From NCBI RefSeq assembly GCF_001238295.1, contig NZ_LGXZ01000009.1, positions 1 to 64,000 on the forward strand: DNA of 64,000 nt, given 5' to 3'. Below the pieces are notes generated by a model. It saw nothing but the letters and a program-made list of their open reading frames with translations. It did not search any database and had not been told where the DNA came from. The DNA is from Ruegeria sp. 6PALISEP08 (GTDB lineage: Bacteria; Pseudomonadota; Alphaproteobacteria; Rhodobacterales; Rhodobacteraceae). This document shows positions 8,458-17,522 of the stretch, one piece after another. Position numbers and translations under genes: made by a program. Each line of letters starts with the position of its first letter. The first letter of the stretch is position 1.

Positions 8458-8516
8458 TTTCGCCACAACAAAAGCGGGACATTCCCGCACGATCAGACAG
8501 GAAAGTACCACCTTCC

Positions 8517-9788
8517 ATGACCAAGTTTTTTGCAGCGGCCAGCACTCTGGCTCTTTGCGCAACAACCGCCGCATTTGCCAAAGATGTCCCGTCGAAGGCC
8601 GACGTTCTGGACACATATGCCAATATTGCCGAGGCCAAATTTGAAGACAGCCTGATTGCAGCGCAGCGTTTGCAAGCAGCCGTCGATGCACTGATCGCCG
8701 ATCCGTCAGACGCCACGCTGACTGCGGCCCGAGCAGCCTGGATCGCGGCGCGCGTGCCCTATCAGCAGACCGAGGTCTACCGTTTCGGCAATGCCATCGT
8801 TGATGACTGGGAAGGCAAAGTGAATGCCTGGCCGCTGGACGAAGGCCTGATCGATTATGTGGATGCGACCTATGGCGGCGCCACTGACGAAAACGAATTC
8901 GCCGTTTTGAACGTCATCGCCAACCCCAGCTTCGAGCTGTCAGGTGAGACCATCGACGCCAGCGAAATTACTCCCGAGCTGCTGAGCGACACGCTGCACG
9001 AGGCCGATGGCATCGAAGCCAACGTGGCGACCGGCTATCACGCGATTGAGTTCCTGCTGTGGGGTCAGGACATGAACGGCCACGCCGCAGGTGCGGGCAA
9101 CCGTCCGGCCACCGATTATGCGCAGGGTGACGACTGTACTGGCGGCCATTGTGACCGTCGCGGTCAATATCTGAGTGCCGCCACCGAACTGCTGGTTAGC
9201 GATCTGGCCTGGATGGCGGATCAGTGGAAAGAAGGCGGTGCGGCCCGCGCGGCACTGATGGAGAACGAAGCAGCAGGTGTCAGTGCGATCCTGACCGGCA
9301 TGGGATCACTGTCTTATGGTGAGCAGGCTGGTGAACGGATGCGTCTGGGCCTGATGCTGAATGACCCCGAGGAAGAGCATGACTGCTTCTCGGACAACAC
9401 CCATAACAGCCATTACTATGACGGTCTGGGCATCCAGAACGTCTATCTGGGCAGCTATACCCGCATCGATGGCACCCCGGTTTCGGGCGCATCGCTCGCC
9501 GATCTGGTTATCGCGACCGATCCGGCGCTGGATGCCGAGATGAAAGCGAAGCTGGCCGCCACCATGCAGGCCCTGGGTAACATCAAATCGACCGCCGAGG
9601 CAGGATTTGCTTACGACCAGATGCTGGAACGTGGCAACGAAGGTGGCGAGGCCCTGATCATGGGTGGCGTCAACGGTCTGGTGGATCAGACCAAGACAAT
9701 CGAACGCATCGTGACCGCGCTGGAACTGGACGGGATCGCGTTCGAAGGTTCGGACAGCCTGGATAACCCCAACGCCGTCTTCCAGTAA
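8517..9788 (+). CDS. Imelysin family iron-regulated protein (IrpA-like)
   Basis: A 423-residue periplasmic protein of the imelysin (peptidase M75-like) family. A signal peptide ends near Ala21. The family's GxHxxE signature is at residues 173-178 (GYHAIE), followed by FLLWGQD. A GxxxLxxGEx-like region and many acidic residues follow. Family members are iron-regulated and implicated in iron uptake; a peptidase activity is not established. It is first in a six-gene iron block and is preceded by a probable iron-responsive operator. A second, shorter imelysin lies four genes downstream. The hairpin after the stop may reduce read-through to bfd. Confidence 0.88.
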   Translation: MTKFFAAASTLALCATTAAFAKDVPSKADVLDTYANIAEAKFEDSLIAAQRLQAAVDALIADPSDATLTAARAAWIAARVPYQQTEVYRFGNAIVDDWEGKVNAWPLDEGLIDYVDATYGGATDENEFAVLNVIANPSFELSGETIDASEITPELLSDTLHEADGIEANVATGYHAIEFLLWGQDMNGHAAGAGNRPATDYAQGDDCTGGHCDRRGQYLSAATELLVSDLAWMADQWKEGGAARAALMENEAAGVSAILTGMGSLSYGEQAGERMRLGLMLNDPEEEHDCFSDNTHNSHYYDGLGIQNVYLGSYTRIDGTPVSGASLADLVIATDPALDAEMKAKLAATMQALGNIKSTAEAGFAYDQMLERGNEGGEALIMGGVNGLVDQTKTIERIVTALELDGIAFEGSDSLDNPNAVFQ

Positions 9789-9797
9789 TCTCAGACC

Positions 9798-9825
9798 GGG
9801 CCGGGGAGAGCGACTCTCCGGCCCC
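9798..9825 (+). terminator. GC-rich hairpin after imelysin gene
   Basis: A GGGCCGG..GGAGAG arm pairs with CTCTCC..GGCCC around a short loop, with a small bulge. The T tract is weak, so it could be an attenuator or mRNA stabiliser between the imelysin gene and bfd rather than a full terminator. Confidence 0.45.
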
Positions 9826-9874
9826 TTCAAACCCTCCTGATCCCCCATCGGGGCGCGAGACAGAGCCAACAACA

Positions 9875-10168
9875 ATGATTGTCTGCCACTGCACAAACAT
9901 ATCAGATCACGACATCCGCGCGGCCATCGACTGGATGCGCACAGCGGATCCGCGGACAATCATCACCCCCGGCAAAATCTACCATACTCTTGGAAAGTCG
10001 GCGGATTGTGGCGGGTGTATGCCTCTTTTCCTAGACACAATGCGGGCAAGCGATAATCTGGAAATACCGATGCAGCTCCGCGCCTTACGCGCCGGAGCAT
10101 CACAGGAGAAAGCAGATGAAGGGCGATCCAAAGGTCATCGAATATCTCAACAAATCTCTGCGGCATGA
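9875..10168 (+). CDS. bfd: Bacterioferritin-associated ferredoxin (Bfd-like)
   Basis: A 97-residue [2Fe-2S] protein with the Bfd ligand pattern: CHC at residues 4-6 and CGGC at about 45-48. Bfd docks on bacterioferritin and delivers electrons to mobilise stored iron. Typical Bfd proteins have about 60-75 residues. The extra C-terminus here overlaps the first 53 bases of the bacterioferritin gene in another frame, so only the first 75 or so residues may matter. Adjacent order with bfr supports the assignment. Confidence 0.82.
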   Translation: MIVCHCTNISDHDIRAAIDWMRTADPRTIITPGKIYHTLGKSADCGGCMPLFLDTMRASDNLEIPMQLRALRAGASQEKADEGRSKGHRISQQISAA

Positions 10169-10601
10169 ACTGACTGCAGTCAGTCAGTACTGGTTGCACT
10201 ACCGGTTGCAGGAAGACTGGGGCCTTGGCCACATGGCCAAGAAAAGCCGCGAGGAAAGCATCGAAGAGATGGGCCACGCGGACAAGCTGATCGAACGGAT
10301 CATCTTTTTGGAAGGTCACCCCAACCTTCAGAAACTGGACCCGCTGCGGATCGGGCAGACGCCCAAGGAAACGCTGGAATGCGATCTTGCGGCCGAGATC
10401 GATGCAAGGGCCTTGTACAAGGAAGCGCGCGAATATTGTCGGGAGGCCGGCGACTATGTCTCAATGTCGCTGTTCGAGCAGTTGATGTCCGATGAAGAGG
10501 GGCATATCGACTTCCTCGAAACGCAGCTCGACCTGTACGAAAGGATCGGCGAAGCCAATTATGCGCAACTTAACGCATCGAAAATGGACGAAGGCGAGTA
10601 G
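10116..10601 (+). CDS. bfr: Bacterioferritin
   Basis: A 161-residue heme-containing ferritin that oxidises Fe(II) and stores it in a 24-mer shell. It starts [13 protein letters not shown]. The expected ligands sit at the family's usual numbering: Glu18, Glu51, heme-axial Met52 and His54, with Glu94-region residues and the C-terminal DEEGHID (Glu127, His130) completing the ferroxidase site. The ATG is preceded by AGGAGAAAG. The gene begins inside the 3' end of bfd and ends inside the start region of the di-heme oxidoreductase gene, suggesting coupled translation. Confidence 0.93.
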   Translation: MKGDPKVIEYLNKSLRHELTAVSQYWLHYRLQEDWGLGHMAKKSREESIEEMGHADKLIERIIFLEGHPNLQKLDPLRIGQTPKETLECDLAAEIDARALYKEAREYCREAGDYVSMSLFEQLMSDEEGHIDFLETQLDLYERIGEANYAQLNASKMDEGE

Positions 10602-12108
10602 CCTTTTTGCCCTGTCGGTGGCCGCCCTTGCGGCCACCCCTTCCCTGTCAGCCGAGCTGCAGGATCTGCATTTGAACATCACCCCCCGCACCGATGATGA
10701 GCGCGCTCGAATTGCCGTTGTGACGGCGCCACCGCAGGATTTCAGCGCGCCGCAGTCGTTCGAAGACCTCTCTGCCGGGGCCGCGACAGTCCGGGTGCGC
10801 AATGACGCCGATGCGTTTTCGCAACCCTCGGGCAATCTGAGTTTCGATCAGGAGCTGGATTTCAAGGTCGGCAACGGGCTGTTCAAGAAAATCTGGGTCT
10901 CGTCCCCGTCATCAACGCTGGCCTCTGACGGATTGGGGCCGCTTTATAACGCACGCTCGTGCCAGCGTTGCCATATCAAGGACGGGCGCGGGCATACGCC
11001 GAACGGGCACGATGACAACGCGATCTCGATGTTCCTTCGGGTCTCGATTCCCGGCACGCTGGAAGATGGCTATGCCGAGATCGCAGATTACATCGCCACC
11101 CTACCCGAGCCCAATTATGGCGGACAGATGCAGGATTTTGCACTGGCAGGACATCCTGCAGAATATCGACTGGATATTTCGTACGAGGAAATCCCGATAG
11201 AGTTGTCAGATGGCGAAACCGCAACGTTGCGGAGTCCGACCTATCAGGCGGCCGATCTGGGCTACGGCCCGCTGCACCCGGACGCAATGCTCAGCCCAAG
11301 GGTCGCGCCTCAAATGATCGGGCTTGGCCTGCTAGAGGCGATCCCGGTCGAGGATCTGTTGGTAAATGCTGATCCTGACGATGCGGATGGGGATGGCATT
11401 TCGGGCCGTCCAAACATCGTTTGGTCCGTGGAATACGGCGCACCGATGATGGGCCGGTTTGGGTACAAGGCCGGGATGCCGACGATCATGGAACAATCGG
11501 CTGCGGCCTTTGCCGGGGATATCGGCATTTCCAACCCGCTCTATCCGGCTTCGCACGGCGATTGCACCGATTTGCAGGTGAACTGCGTTGAGGCCCCGCA
11601 TGGCGACAATGACGTGCGCGGGTTCGAGATCGATCAGCAGGGCATGGATCTGGTGGACTTCTACAGTCGCAATCTGGGTGTGCCCGGTCGCCGTAACGTG
11701 GACGATCCCGAGGTGCTGCGCGGGAAAGAGGTGTTTCACACGACCGGCTGCGCATCCTGCCATACGCCGTCGCATGTCACCCACCGCATGGAAGATCGCC
11801 CCGAACACAGTTTCCAGCTGATTTGGCCCTATACCGACCTGCTGCTTCACGACATGGGCGACGGTTTGGCCGACAATCGCCCCGAGGCCCGCGCGACGGG
11901 CCGTGAATGGCGCACACCGCCCTTGTGGGGTATTGGTCTGACAGAGCGTGTATCGGGCCACACACAATTCCTGCATGACGGACGGGCGCGCAATCTGCTA
12001 GAGGCGATCCTGTGGCATGGCGGTGAGGCACAGGCGGCGCGGGACATCGTTGTGTCGCTGCCAAAAACGGACCGCGACGCCCTGATCCGTTTTCTGGAGA
12101 GCCTTTGA
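10561..12108 (+). CDS. Di-heme oxidoreductase family protein (DHOR)
   Basis: A 515-residue secreted c-type cytochrome of the di-heme oxidoreductase (COG3488) family. A signal peptide ends near residue 31. Heme attachment sites are CQRCH at 134-138 and CASCH at 397-401, matching the two-heme layout related to MauG-type and cytochrome c peroxidase folds. The chosen ATG at 10561 gives a proper signal peptide and overlaps bfr by 41 bases; the frame extends upstream only inside bfr. In roseobacters this family lies between two imelysin genes. A redox role in periplasmic iron handling is inferred. Confidence 0.86.
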   Translation: MRNLTHRKWTKASSLFALSVAALAATPSLSAELQDLHLNITPRTDDERARIAVVTAPPQDFSAPQSFEDLSAGAATVRVRNDADAFSQPSGNLSFDQELDFKVGNGLFKKIWVSSPSSTLASDGLGPLYNARSCQRCHIKDGRGHTPNGHDDNAISMFLRVSIPGTLEDGYAEIADYIATLPEPNYGGQMQDFALAGHPAEYRLDISYEEIPIELSDGETATLRSPTYQAADLGYGPLHPDAMLSPRVAPQMIGLGLLEAIPVEDLLVNADPDDADGDGISGRPNIVWSVEYGAPMMGRFGYKAGMPTIMEQSAAAFAGDIGISNPLYPASHGDCTDLQVNCVEAPHGDNDVRGFEIDQQGMDLVDFYSRNLGVPGRRNVDDPEVLRGKEVFHTTGCASCHTPSHVTHRMEDRPEHSFQLIWPYTDLLLHDMGDGLADNRPEARATGREWRTPPLWGIGLTERVSGHTQFLHDGRARNLLEAILWHGGEAQAARDIVVSLPKTDRDALIRFLESL

Positions 12109-12111
12109 CCC

Positions 12112-13122
12112 ATGCGTTACCTGCCCCTAATCGCCGCGTTGATAATGCCCGTAGCTTCACTGGCACAGGATCGTGCGCCGATCCTGATGGATGTGGCTGA
12201 GACGCATATCCTGCCCCGGTTCGCAAAGCTGCCGGAAACGACCGGAGCGCTGGTCAGCGCGGCGCTGGTGGATTGCACCCCAACCTCGCCTGCGTTGCGT
12301 GCAGCATATGATGACGCTTTTGACAGCTGGATTTCCGCCAGCCATCTGCGGTTTGGGCCGACCGAGGTCGATGATCGTGCTTTTGCCATGGCTTTCTGGC
12401 CCGACACGAAAGGGTTCACCTCTAAGGCCCTGTCCCAGCATATCGCGATTGAGGATGACGCCGTGCAAAGCCCTGAGGCTTACTCCGAAACGTCCATTGC
12501 AGGGCGTGGGTTCTTTGCGCTCGAGCGGATGCTTTTCGACCCCGTTATTGCAGAGCAGGGCAAAGCTGAATATCGCTGTGCACTGGTTCAGGCGATTACG
12601 GCGGATATCGATGCCAGCGCGCAAGCGATGGCCGAAGACTGGCAGAGCTATGCCCCAAGCCTGACCCGGCCCGGAGAAGGCAGCCGCTACCGAACACAGG
12701 ATGAGGCGATGCAGGAGCTGTTCAAAGCCCTGACCACGGGTCTTGAGTTCACCGCCGATACCCGGTTGGGACGCCCTTTGGGCACCTTCGATCGCCCCCG
12801 CCCAAACCGGGCCGAAGCACGTCGGTCCGGGCGATCGCTGCGTCATGTGGAACTGTCGCTGATCGCCCTGCGTGATCTGGCGGCACGGTTGTCTTTTGAC
12901 CATCCCGAAATTGCCGCTGATCTGGACGCTGCCTTTGCCCGCGCCATCGAGAACGCCCAATCCATTGACGACCCGGCGTTGGCCGGAGTTGCAGAACCCC
13001 AAGCCCGGTTCCGCATTGAAGCCTTGCAGCAATCTGTACAAGACATCCGCGCCATTGCCTCAACCGAGCTTGGCCCGACACTGGGGATCAGCGCGGGCTT
13101 TAATTCGCTGGACGGGGATTGA
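12112..13122 (+). CDS. Imelysin family protein, second copy
   Basis: A 336-residue periplasmic protein with a signal peptide ending at about Ala18, starting three bases after the stop of the di-heme gene. Its architecture is that of the shorter imelysin/M75 proteins, with alpha-helical repeats. GRGFFALERMLFD occupies the place of the GxHxxE region but lacks its His, so any metal site differs from that of the first imelysin. Co-translation with the di-heme protein and the DUF1513 protein implies one periplasmic system. Confidence 0.82.
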   Translation: MRYLPLIAALIMPVASLAQDRAPILMDVAETHILPRFAKLPETTGALVSAALVDCTPTSPALRAAYDDAFDSWISASHLRFGPTEVDDRAFAMAFWPDTKGFTSKALSQHIAIEDDAVQSPEAYSETSIAGRGFFALERMLFDPVIAEQGKAEYRCALVQAITADIDASAQAMAEDWQSYAPSLTRPGEGSRYRTQDEAMQELFKALTTGLEFTADTRLGRPLGTFDRPRPNRAEARRSGRSLRHVELSLIALRDLAARLSFDHPEIAADLDAAFARAIENAQSIDDPALAGVAEPQARFRIEALQQSVQDIRAIASTELGPTLGISAGFNSLDGD

Positions 13123-13125
13123 TCC

Positions 13126-14211
13126 ATGCCGTCGCGCCGCCACTTCCTTGCCGGTCTAGCCGCAGCCACCCTCTCGCCAATCCGCGGATGGGCTTCAGTT
13201 GGTGCACCTGACTTTCTGGCGGCGGGGCTGTTTCCCGATGGCTCACACCGGCTGGCGGGGCTGGATGAACAAGGCGAAACCCTGTTCTCGGTGCCCTTGC
13301 CCGCTCGTGGACATGCCGCCGCAGCGCACCCGTTCAAAGCGCAGGCCGTCGCCTTTGCCCGCCGCCCCGGTACATTTGCCGTTGTCGTTGATTGCGCCAC
13401 CGGCGCGCAGATTGCGCAACTCACTGCCCCCGACGGTCGCCATTTCTATGGCCATGGCACGTTCTCGGCGGATGGTGCGACTTTCTTCGCGACCGAGAAT
13501 GACTATGAGGCCGGGACCGGCGTCATCAGCGTCTGGGACGCGCAGAACTTTGCACGGACAGGAGAGTTTTCTTCGGGCGGCGTCGGACCGCATGACATGC
13601 GCCTGATGCCCGACGAGCAAACGCTGGTGATTGCCAATGGCGGGATCGAAACGCATCCCGAAACCGGACGCACCAAGCTGAACCTGCCGGTAATGGACCC
13701 TAAACTGACCTATCTGAGCCTTTCGGGCACAGTTCAGGATCGGGTTTCCTTGCCGCGCGACCTGCACAAGAACTCAATCCGGCATCTGGCCGTGCGGCAG
13801 GACGGGCTGGTGGGTTTTGCCATGCAGTGGCAGGGAAGCACGTCGGAACATCCGCCCCTGCTGGGCCTGCACCATCGGGGCGAAGACCCGCGTCTGCTGT
13901 CAGCCCCCGACGAGGATCAAAGCACGTTGCAGGGCTATGCGGGCAGTGTCGCCTTTTCGGCAAACGGAGGGGTCATCGCCATCACCTGCCCGCGCGGCAA
14001 TGCACTGCATCAGTTCGACGTCGCCAGCGGGAGCTTTACGAAGGCCTTTGTATTGGAGGATGTCTGCGGCCTGGGCGCCGGGACAGACGGGTTGGTTTTT
14101 ACCACCGGAACCGGCCTGTTTGGCGCGTTGACAGACGCTTCCCCTGCGATCCGCACCCGTGCAAAGTGCCAGTGGGACAACCATCTGATCCCGGTCCGCC
14201 GTCCTGCGTAA
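13126..14211 (+). CDS. DUF1513 domain protein with Tat signal
   Basis: A 361-residue protein with a twin-arginine export signal (SRRHFLAGLAAATLS) and a body predicted as a beta-propeller. Repeated blade-like stretches such as YGHGTFSADGATFFATENDYE and GPHDMRLMPD are typical of DUF1513. Its start lies three bases after the second imelysin. The family travels with imelysin and di-heme oxidoreductase genes. No enzymatic function is established; Tat export suggests folding or cofactor loading before export. It is the last gene of the operon. Confidence 0.84.
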   Translation: MPSRRHFLAGLAAATLSPIRGWASVGAPDFLAAGLFPDGSHRLAGLDEQGETLFSVPLPARGHAAAAHPFKAQAVAFARRPGTFAVVVDCATGAQIAQLTAPDGRHFYGHGTFSADGATFFATENDYEAGTGVISVWDAQNFARTGEFSSGGVGPHDMRLMPDEQTLVIANGGIETHPETGRTKLNLPVMDPKLTYLSLSGTVQDRVSLPRDLHKNSIRHLAVRQDGLVGFAMQWQGSTSEHPPLLGLHHRGEDPRLLSAPDEDQSTLQGYAGSVAFSANGGVIAITCPRGNALHQFDVASGSFTKAFVLEDVCGLGAGTDGLVFTTGTGLFGALTDASPAIRTRAKCQWDNHLIPVRRPA

Positions 14212-14311
14212 AACTCGGTTTTCGTCGTCACATAGTTTACACTTGGAAGAATCAAATTGCTGCCGTATTGGCGGGCGCAAAACTGGCACCCTAAGTTAAG
14301 GACTGACTTGA

Positions 14312-16201
14312 TTGAAACAGACGCCCGACGCACCGCATTCCATCTACGGAGTTGAAAAATGGGGCAAAGGCCTCATCGAGGTGACGGATCAGGGCGAGAT
14401 CGGTCTGCGCAACCCTATGGCGCCCGAGGCGGCGGCGATCAGCCTGACGGGTATTCTCAGCGATCTGGATGACCGGGGCATCAAGGCCCCCATGGTTTTG
14501 CGTGTTGCCTCTTATCTGGAACACGAGATCGCGCATCTGAACGAAAGCTTCCGCGAGGCTATCGCGCGTGTGGGGTACAAGGGTCCATATCGCGGTGTCT
14601 TCCCGATCAAGGTGAACCAGCAGGCGCAGGTGGTCGACCGAATCGTCGAATTCGGGAAGAAATACAACTATGGGCTTGAGGCCGGATCAAAACCCGAACT
14701 GGTGTTGGCATTAGCCCATCGTCTGGCCCCCGAGGCACTGATCGTGTGCAACGGTGTAAAAGACGCCGAGTTCATCCAACTGGCGATCCTCAGTCGCAAG
14801 ATCGGGTTCAACACTGTCATCGTTCTGGAAAGCCCGAAAGAGGCGGACACGGTGATCGAGGTGTATGACGAACTGGGTATCGAGCCCTTGATCGGCGTGC
14901 GCGTGAAGTTGACCAACCAGATTAGCGGCAAGTGGGAAGAAAGCTCGGGGGACCGATCCGCCTTTGGCATGAACACCGATCAATTGGTGGCCACGGTGGA
15001 CAAGTTGAAAGTGGCCGGTCTGCTGCATTGCCTTAAGTTGCAGCATTCGCATCTGGGCTCTCAGGTACAGGACGTCAACGACGTGCGCCGCGCTGTGGGT
15101 GAGGCCTGCCGGTATTACACCGAACTGACCCGCGAAGGTGTGCCGCTGACCCATCTGGATCTCGGCGGTGGTATGGGCGTGGATTATACCGGTGAAAAGA
15201 AGGCCGCTGAGAACTCGATCAACTACACGGTCGAGGAATACTGCGCCAACGTGGTCGAAACTGTCGCCTACGCGATGGACGAGGCCGAGATCGACCATCC
15301 CACGCTGGTCACCGAAAGCGGGCGGGCTGTGGTCGCAACCTCGTCCATGCTGGTGTTCAACGTGCTGGAAAGCACATTGTATGACGCGCCGAATGGCCCC
15401 GAGGTCGAAGCGGACGATCACCATCTGGTCTCGGACCTTGCCGCGATCAACGGGTATCTCAGCACCGAACGTTTACAAGAATGCTGGAACGACGCAAACT
15501 TTTACCGCAACGAGCTGCGCGCGCTGTTCCGTCGCGGCAATGTCGATCTGCGCCAGATGGCGCGGGCGGAACGGATATATCTGTCTCTTATGGCTAGGGT
15601 CAAAGCCCTTGCCGCCAGTGATGATATGGACACAGACGTGGACGACCAGCTTGAGAAAGTGGCCGATATCTATCACTGCAATTTCTCGCTATTCCAATCG
15701 CTGCCTGATGTCTGGGCCATTGACCAATTGCACCCGATTGTGCCGCTGCAAGGCCTGAACCAAGCCCCGGACCGCCGCGCAGTTCTGTCCGACATCACCT
15801 GCGACAGCGATGGCAAGATCGACCGGTTCATTCTGGCCGACGGCGTTTCACCCAGCCTGCCGGTGCATTCCCTACCCGAGGATCAAGAATACCTGATGGG
15901 AGTGTTTTTCGTCGGCGCCTATCAGGAAACGCTAGGCGATCTACACAACCTGTTCGGTGACACCAATGTCGTTACCATCGACCTGCGTGCAGACGGCGGC
16001 TTTGACCTGCTGCACGAACAAGAGGGCGACACGATCAGCCAGGTCCTGTCTTATGTCGAATTCGATCCGCAGGATTGCGTCGCCGCCTTCCGCAAAATGG
16101 TGGACGAGGCGATCTCGACCGGTACTCTTAAAGCCAAGGACCGCAAAACCCTGATGAGCGCTTATCGCGACTCGATCAACGGCTACACCTATTACGAATA
16201 A
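14312..16201 (+). CDS. speA: Biosynthetic arginine decarboxylase
   Basis: A 629-residue PLP enzyme converting arginine to agmatine, full length for the SpeA family. The N-terminal TIM-barrel carries the PLP lysine (Lys100 in VFPIKVNQQ), LEAGSKPEL and the glycine-rich LDLGGGMGVDY. A helical insert and the C-terminal beta domain with SCDSDGKID-like and GAYQE motifs follow. The start is a TTG at 14312 with AAGGA 10 bases upstream. It is the first gene of a polyamine operon that continues with carboxynorspermidine synthase, its decarboxylase and agmatinase. Confidence 0.92.
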   Translation: MKQTPDAPHSIYGVEKWGKGLIEVTDQGEIGLRNPMAPEAAAISLTGILSDLDDRGIKAPMVLRVASYLEHEIAHLNESFREAIARVGYKGPYRGVFPIKVNQQAQVVDRIVEFGKKYNYGLEAGSKPELVLALAHRLAPEALIVCNGVKDAEFIQLAILSRKIGFNTVIVLESPKEADTVIEVYDELGIEPLIGVRVKLTNQISGKWEESSGDRSAFGMNTDQLVATVDKLKVAGLLHCLKLQHSHLGSQVQDVNDVRRAVGEACRYYTELTREGVPLTHLDLGGGMGVDYTGEKKAAENSINYTVEEYCANVVETVAYAMDEAEIDHPTLVTESGRAVVATSSMLVFNVLESTLYDAPNGPEVEADDHHLVSDLAAINGYLSTERLQECWNDANFYRNELRALFRRGNVDLRQMARAERIYLSLMARVKALAASDDMDTDVDDQLEKVADIYHCNFSLFQSLPDVWAIDQLHPIVPLQGLNQAPDRRAVLSDITCDSDGKIDRFILADGVSPSLPVHSLPEDQEYLMGVFFVGAYQETLGDLHNLFGDTNVVTIDLRADGGFDLLHEQEGDTISQVLSYVEFDPQDCVAAFRKMVDEAISTGTLKAKDRKTLMSAYRDSINGYTYYE

Positions 16202-16225
16202 CCCCCTGTGAGAGGAGATCACCCC

Positions 16226-17437
16226 ATGGGCAAAACACTGGTTGTCGGCGCAGGCGGCGTATCGCACGCCGCCGTGCACAAGATGGCGATGAATTCGGAC
16301 ATCTTTACCGAGATCACCCTGGCCAGCCGCACCAAGTCGAAATGCGACGCCATCGCCAAAGCGGTGAAAGAGCGTGTAGGCGTTGATATCGCGACCGCCG
16401 AGCTGGACGCCTACAAGGTCGAAGACACGGTTAAGCTGATCAAGGAAACCGGAGCGGAAATCCTTGTAAACCTCGCCCTGCCCTATCAGGATCTGGTGTT
16501 GATGGACGCCTGCCTCGAGGCCGGTATCCACTATCTCGACACCGCGAACTATGAGCCCGAGGATGAGGCCAAGTTCGAGTATCACTGGCAATGGGCCTAT
16601 CAGGAGCGGTTCAAAGAGGCGGGCCTGACCGCCATCCTCGGCTCGGGCTTCGATCCGGGTGTGACCAGTGTCTTTGCCAAGTGGTTGAAGAAACACAAGC
16701 TGGACACGATCCGTCAGATCGACGTTCTGGACGCCAATGGCGGGTCCAACGATCAGGAGTTTGCCACCAACTTCAACCCTGAGATCAACCTGCGCGAAGT
16801 GCTGGCCGAAGTGCGTCACTGGGAAAACGGCGAATGGAAACACTCGCCCGCCATGACCCATAAGGTCGAATACGACTTCCCCGCCATCGGCCCCAAGAAC
16901 ATGTACCTGATGTATCACGAGGAACTGGAGTCGCTTTCGACCCATTTCCCCGAGATCGAGCGCGCCCGTTTCTGGATGACCTTCGGTGACGCCTACATCA
17001 CCCATGCCAAGGTGCTGGAGAATGTGGGTATGACCCGCATCGACCCGGTGATGCATGACGGCAAGGAGATCATCCCGATCCAGTTCCTGAAAACCCTGCT
17101 GCCCGATCCTGGCGATCTGGGCGCAGAGACCAAAGGCAAAGCCTGCATCGGTGACATCGCCACAGGCCAAGCAAAGGACGGTTCGGGCGAGAAGACCTAT
17201 TACATCTACAACATCTGCGACCACGAGGAATGCTATGCCGAGGTTGGATCGCAGGCGGTCAGCTACACCACCGGCGTCCCCGCCATGATCGGTGCAGCAC
17301 AGCTGCTGAAGGGCAACTGGCGCGAGCCCGGCGTGTGGAACATGGAACAGCTAGACCCGGACGACTTCATGGACATGCTGAACAATCACGGCCTTCCTTG
17401 GCAGGTCCACGAACTCGACGGCCCTGTCGAATTCTGA
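16226..17437 (+). CDS. Carboxynorspermidine (carboxyspermidine) synthase
   Basis: A 403-residue saccharopine-dehydrogenase-fold enzyme. Its Rossmann motif VVGAGGVSHAAVHK is at the N-terminus, followed by NLALPYQD, YLDTANYE and GSGFDPGVTS. Family members (CASDH) reductively condense aspartate semialdehyde with putrescine or diaminopropane to carboxyspermidine or carboxynorspermidine. The ATG at 16226 has AGAGGAGA in front; 24 bases separate it from speA. Next to speA, nspC and speB it should act on putrescine made from agmatine. Confidence 0.9.
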   Translation: MGKTLVVGAGGVSHAAVHKMAMNSDIFTEITLASRTKSKCDAIAKAVKERVGVDIATAELDAYKVEDTVKLIKETGAEILVNLALPYQDLVLMDACLEAGIHYLDTANYEPEDEAKFEYHWQWAYQERFKEAGLTAILGSGFDPGVTSVFAKWLKKHKLDTIRQIDVLDANGGSNDQEFATNFNPEINLREVLAEVRHWENGEWKHSPAMTHKVEYDFPAIGPKNMYLMYHEELESLSTHFPEIERARFWMTFGDAYITHAKVLENVGMTRIDPVMHDGKEIIPIQFLKTLLPDPGDLGAETKGKACIGDIATGQAKDGSGEKTYYIYNICDHEECYAEVGSQAVSYTTGVPAMIGAAQLLKGNWREPGVWNMEQLDPDDFMDMLNNHGLPWQVHELDGPVEF

Positions 17438-17470
17438 TCCGATTTAGCTTCTTCTGATTTAAAATACCTC

Positions 17471-17500
17471 GGGGGTCCGGGGGGCAACGCCCCCGGCCTC
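17471..17500. repeat. GC hairpin element between polyamine genes
   Basis: CCGGGGGGC and GCCCCCGG pair around AAC, preceded by TTTAAAATACCTCGGGGG. This kind of GGGGGTCCGGGGGC..GCCCCCGG element is common between genes in roseobacters. It may lower read-through from the synthase gene to nspC. I can show only one copy in this window. Confidence 0.5.
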
Positions 17501-17522
17501 TCAAAAAACGGAGACGCCGGTT

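Noticed and set aside
14711-17224. Minus-strand frames of 237 and 427 codons across speA and the carboxynorspermidine synthase
   Set aside because: Both are antisense to clear enzymes with intact motifs; the translations are His/Val/Gly-biased and family-free.
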